A DNA stretch of 64,000 bases from Candidatus Symbiopectobacterium sp. 'North America' (GTDB taxonomy: Bacteria > Pseudomonadota > Gammaproteobacteria > Enterobacterales > Enterobacteriaceae), in the NCBI RefSeq assembly GCF_015762685.1, contig NZ_PEHF01000031.1, forward strand, positions 1 to 64,000, read 5' to 3'. Below the pieces are notes generated by a model. The model saw nothing but the letters and a program-made list of their open reading frames with translations, was not told the DNA's origin and did not search any database. Positions 61,030-64,000 of the stretch are shown piece by piece (position 1 is the first letter of the stretch; each line of letters begins with the position of its first letter). The position numbers and the translations under genes are program-made.

Positions 61030-61041
61030 TGTCAGGCACTC

Positions 61042-61063
61042 TTGGTTTAGCATGCTAAACCAA
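61042..61063 (-). promoter_or_regulatory. Perfect 22-base palindrome before nadR, probable NadR operator
   Basis: Arms TTGGTTTAGCA and TGCTAAACCAA meet without a spacer. The inner TTTA-N6-TAAA agrees with the NadR box TGTTTA-N6-TAAACA, so autoregulation of nadR is likely. It sits between the radA end and the nadR start. Confidence 0.6.
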
Positions 61064-61112
61064 GATACCACAAGCATTCTCAAACTGCGCGCATGTTCCC
61101 GCAGGTTAGACG

Positions 61113-62495
61113 TTAAAGATCGTCGAGGATCTCCAGCGCGTCAGTCAGCTTTTTCACGCCAAACACCTGCATGTTGGCGGACGGGCGTTTTGGCGCATTG
61201 GCATGGGGGACGATGGCTCGCTTGAAGCCGTGCTTGGCCGCTTCGGAAATACGTTCCTGACCGCTGGGCACTGGTCTTATCTCGCCTGATAGCCCCACTT
61301 CGCCGAACACCACCAGATCCTGCGGCAACGGCCTGTCGCGCAGGCTGGAGACCAACGATAGCAGCAGTGCCAGATCGGCGCTGGTTTCGGTGACTTTTAC
61401 ACCACCAACCACGTTCACGAACACATCCTGATCCGCCATTTGCAGTCCGCCGTGGCGGTGTAACACGGCGAGCAGGAGCGCCAGTCGGTTCTGTTCCAGA
61501 CCGACGGCGACGCGGCGAGGGTTGGCCATCATCGAGTGATCGACCAGCGCCTGAATCTCCACCAGCAGCGGACGTGTGCCCTCCCACACCACCATAACGG
61601 AGCTGCCGGACATCACTTCATCACCCCGGCTGAGAAAAATGGCGGAGGGGTTGCTGACTTCGCGCAATCCCAGCTCAGTCATGGCGAACACCCCCAATTC
61701 GTTGACGGCACCGAAACGGTTTTTGTGGCTGCGCAGGGTGCGAAAACGGGAATCTGCATCACCGTCGAGCAACACGGAGCAATCAATGCAGTGCTCCAGC
61801 ACCTTGGGACCAGCCAATGAACCATCTTTGGTGACGTGGCCCACCATCACGATAGCGACACCGCGCGTTTTGGCAAACCGGGTGAGATAGGCGGCGGTTT
61901 CCCGCACCTGTGCCACGCTGCCGGGTGAGGATTGGATATCGGCCAGATGCATCACCTGGATCGAGTCGATCACCATCAGCCTGGGCTGCTCCTGTTCAGC
62001 AATCAGGCAGATTTGCTCGATGCTGGTTTCGGACAGCATGCTGAGATGCTGGGTGGGCAGGCCCAAGCGGTGCGCACGCATCGCCACCTGCTGTAGCGAC
62101 TCTTCCCCGGTGACGTACAGGGTTTTCATCTGTTCAGAGAGCTTGCACAAGGTTTGCAGGAGCAGGGTACTTTTTCCCGCGCCGGGGTTGCCCCCGATCA
62201 GAATGGCGCTGCCGGGCACCATGCCGCCGCCCAATACGCGATCGAACTCGCTAAAGCCGGTGGAAAAACGCGGTAGCGCTTCCAGGCTGATATCAGACAG
62301 CTTTTGTACCCGGCTGATTCCTTCATGGTCGCCCGCATAGCCGGTACGGCGATCGGTGCGAGACGTCGCGGCGGCGGCCAGCCGCACTTCGGTAATGGTG
62401 TTCCAGGCGTTACAGGCGCTGCATTGGCCCTGCCAGCGTGGGTAATCGGCACCACATTCGTTGCAAACGAAGGCGCGTTTAACGGCTTTTGCCAC
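61113..62495 (-). CDS. radA: DNA repair and branch-migration protein RadA
   Basis: 460 residues, the E. coli length, intact. N-terminal C4 zinc finger (CNECG ... CSACNAW), RecA-like core with Walker A GGNPGAGKSTL, the RadA-specific KNRFG motif (SHKNRFGAVNE) and the Lon-protease-like C-terminal domain (GGVKVTETSADLAL). Processes recombination intermediates with RecA. Follows serB by 17 bases. Confidence 0.95.
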   Translation of the reverse strand: MAKAVKRAFVCNECGADYPRWQGQCSACNAWNTITEVRLAAAATSRTDRRTGYAGDHEGISRVQKLSDISLEALPRFSTGFSEFDRVLGGGMVPGSAILIGGNPGAGKSTLLLQTLCKLSEQMKTLYVTGEESLQQVAMRAHRLGLPTQHLSMLSETSIEQICLIAEQEQPRLMVIDSIQVMHLADIQSSPGSVAQVRETAAYLTRFAKTRGVAIVMVGHVTKDGSLAGPKVLEHCIDCSVLLDGDADSRFRTLRSHKNRFGAVNELGVFAMTELGLREVSNPSAIFLSRGDEVMSGSSVMVVWEGTRPLLVEIQALVDHSMMANPRRVAVGLEQNRLALLLAVLHRHGGLQMADQDVFVNVVGGVKVTETSADLALLLSLVSSLRDRPLPQDLVVFGEVGLSGEIRPVPSGQERISEAAKHGFKRAIVPHANAPKRPSANMQVFGVKKLTDALEILDDL

Positions 62496-62512
62496 GGTTC
62501 ACCTCACTGCTA

Positions 62513-63490
62513 TTAGCGTTTTTCGTGCCGCAGGCTGCCGCTCAGTACGCACATGACGCCGGTTAAATCGGCGTGACGGATGCTGACGGGCGCCTGCTCA
62601 TTCACTTTGGGTTTGGCATGATAGGCGATTCCGAGTCCGGATGCCTTGATCATCACCAGATCGTTGGCCCCGTCACCGATGGCAATGGTCTGCTCTTCGG
62701 GGATCTCCAACTTTTCCGCCAGTTGGCGCAGGATTTTGGCTTTGTATTTGGCATCAACGATTGGGCCTATCACTTCGCCGGTCAGTTTACCGTCGCGCAG
62801 ACGCATTTCGTTAGCCACGGCTGCCACCAGGCCGAGTTTCTCTTTCAGATGATCGGCGAAATAGGTGAAGCCGCCGGACGCAATGGCGACGTGCCAGCCC
62901 GCAGTCTGCAACTGCTCTACCATGTAGGTCAGTCCCGGCATCAGCGGCAGATTTTTACGCACTTTTTGCAGGATATCAGCATCGGCTCCCTTCAGGGTGC
63001 CCACGCGCTCGCGCAGACTGGCGGAGAAATCCAGCTCACCGCGCATCGCCCGTTCGGTGATCGCCGCCACCTTCTCTCCGGTGCCGGCCAGTTTGGCGAT
63101 TTCATCAATACACTCAATATGGATGGCGGTGGAATCCATGTCCATCACCAGTAAACCGGGCGCACGCAGGGTCGGGGTGTTGCACATCAGGGCCACATCC
63201 ATCCCCAGTTCATGAGCCAGTTTGGTGGCGCGCTGCGTGAGCGAACCGGCCAAACGCACTACCTGATAATCTTCCACATTCCAGGTGCTGACGATCACCA
63301 TCGCCGCACCGAGCTTGCGCTGGTAACGCGAAAGCAAGTTTTTATCCAGTACGTCGCCGTACAGCAGCCAGCCGGTGTCCCCCGCGCGGTAGTCGAGTGG
63401 CATCACTTCATCACCGCTGAGTGATAACGGCAGTCCCGGCCAACAGTTAATCTCGTTAGGGAGATCGCGGTAGGTCTGACTATTCGGCAT
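62513..63490 (-). CDS. serB: Phosphoserine phosphatase
   Basis: 325 residues from the ATG at 63490 (GAGGATGCCCC before it); the longer frame to 63571 is rejected. HAD phosphatase with nucleophile motif DMDSTAIHIECIDE, AIASGGFTYF, and GDGANDLVMI. Last step of serine synthesis. Intact; first gene of the serB-radA-nadR unit, divergent from smp. Confidence 0.95.
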   Translation of the reverse strand: MPNSQTYRDLPNEINCWPGLPLSLSGDEVMPLDYRAGDTGWLLYGDVLDKNLLSRYQRKLGAAMVIVSTWNVEDYQVVRLAGSLTQRATKLAHELGMDVALMCNTPTLRAPGLLVMDMDSTAIHIECIDEIAKLAGTGEKVAAITERAMRGELDFSASLRERVGTLKGADADILQKVRKNLPLMPGLTYMVEQLQTAGWHVAIASGGFTYFADHLKEKLGLVAAVANEMRLRDGKLTGEVIGPIVDAKYKAKILRQLAEKLEIPEEQTIAIGDGANDLVMIKASGLGIAYHAKPKVNEQAPVSIRHADLTGVMCVLSGSLRHEKR

Positions 63491-63631
63491 GGGGCATCCT
63501 CTTCTGGCAAAAATAGCGCGTACTGACGCGGGTAAACATAACAGAACATCACTCAGAAAACAGGGCAACAAGCTATCCTATCGCTATCGCTTCTGGCAAC
63601 ATGAAAGTATGCAAATCGCTCAGGGATTCTC

Positions 63632-64000
63632 ATTGTCCACACCCGGTTAAAATTCCGCTTACACCGCACCGCTATTGTGCTGATCTGCCTGGCGCTGCTG
63701 GTCGCATTGATGCAGGGGGCGTCCTATTTAAGCCTGAGTCATCAAATGGCGCGTTCCGAGCAAGTTTAAGACATTGCGCGCACGCTGGCGCGGCAGGTGG
63801 CGTTCAGCCTCACTCCGCTGATGGAAAGCAACGATGATAACAGCCAGAAAATCAGCACGATGCTGGCGCAGTTAACGCAAAATAGCCGCATTCTTGACGC
63901 GGCACTCTATCAGCAGGACGGTTCATTGATTGCCCGTACTGGAGAAGAAGTTGTGGTGCGCGATCGTCTGGCGCTGGATGGCAAGCGGATGGGGAGCTAT
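63632..64000 (+). pseudogene. smp: Smp (YtjB) membrane protein, start lost and ochre stop, cut by window end
   Basis: The frame reads HTRLKFRLHRTAIVLICLAL from 63638 and matches Smp up to the window edge (LDGKRMGSY). Where ATG is expected the codon is ATT (63632-63634), six bases after AGGG, and TAA at 63767-63769 interrupts SEQV-stop-DIARTLARQVAF. One membrane helix, then a periplasmic domain. Divergent from serB, as in E. coli. The only broken gene near the housekeeping block. Confidence 0.85.

Noticed and set aside
63632..63769. Smp reading frame as functional with an ATT start
   Set aside because: The in-frame ochre codon 45 codons later truncates it regardless of the start.
1..64000. 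CRISPR arrays, rRNA, tRNA or intact insertion sequences
   Set aside because: No regularly spaced repeats, no rRNA-like stretches, no cloverleaf that I could recognise and no transposase with flanking inverted repeats.

Overview
The window looks like a chromosomal segment of an enterobacterium (order Enterobacterales). Nearly every housekeeping protein reads as a close relative of its E. coli counterpart. The blocks serB-radA-nadR, ygfB-pepP-ubiH-ubiI and zapA-6S RNA-fau are all present. A rhamnogalacturonan-type lyase and a rhamnose regulon suggest a plant-associated ancestor of the Pectobacteriaceae/Yersiniaceae kind; that placement is inference. The most striking general property is decay. 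From about 1 to 53.3 kb I count 28 premature in-frame stops and more than 20 frameshifts. The block from 53.3 to 63.5 kb (yqhA, ubiI, ubiH, pepP, ygfB, zapA, ssrS, fau, nadR, radA, serB) has none that I can see. Random sequencing error would hit both regions, so this looks like genuine recent pseudogenisation, as in insect symbionts of the Sodalis or Symbiopectobacterium type.

Layout: integrase remnant and a YefM/Phd antitoxin with a wrecked YoeB-like toxin (0-1.9 kb); ModABC-like oxyanion importer with a broken permease (1.9-4.1 kb); broken MFS exporter and intact iron alcohol dehydrogenase (4.4-7.0 kb); two XRE regulators and a twice-interrupted secreted protein (7.3-9.9 kb); 2-aminoethylphosphonate cluster (9.9-16.2 kb); a sulfonate-type ABC importer with its own TonB/ExbB/ExbD, TonB-dependent receptor, Tat-exported PL26-like exo-lyase, DUF6250-like protein and LysR regulator, all broken (16.2-28.6 kb); molbindin (28.8 kb); a class IIa microcin locus (29.3-33.6 kb); broken Na/Pi transporter (33.6-35.2 kb); YjiH/YjiG with a broken M20 peptidase (36.1-38.5 kb); remnants of a peptide/nickel ABC system fused by deletion to a MATE pump (38.6-40.5 kb); broken chemoreceptor, WYL regulator and VOC protein (40.5-43.7 kb); the L-rhamnose regulon rhaM-D-A-B / S-R / T with an enolase-superfamily dehydratase (43.7-53.2 kb); then the intact housekeeping block, and smp, broken and cut by the window end.

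The main discovery candidate is the microcin locus. A 108-residue precursor with a double-glycine-type leader and a microcin N-like body carries an extra C-terminal tail with two cysteines. Just upstream lies a small two-segment membrane protein that is a likely immunity protein, and divergent to both is a C39-peptidase ABC exporter with its membrane fusion partner. The structural gene, immunity gene and exporter are intact; the fusion protein is interrupted by a single amber codon.

Metabolically, the decay is concerted. The lyase/receptor/TonB route and the rhamnose uptake and catabolic steps (rhaT, rhaB, rhaD, activator rhaR) are all broken, although rhaA, rhaM and rhaS remain open. The phosphonate importer has lost its binding protein and permease but keeps its ATPase and regulator.
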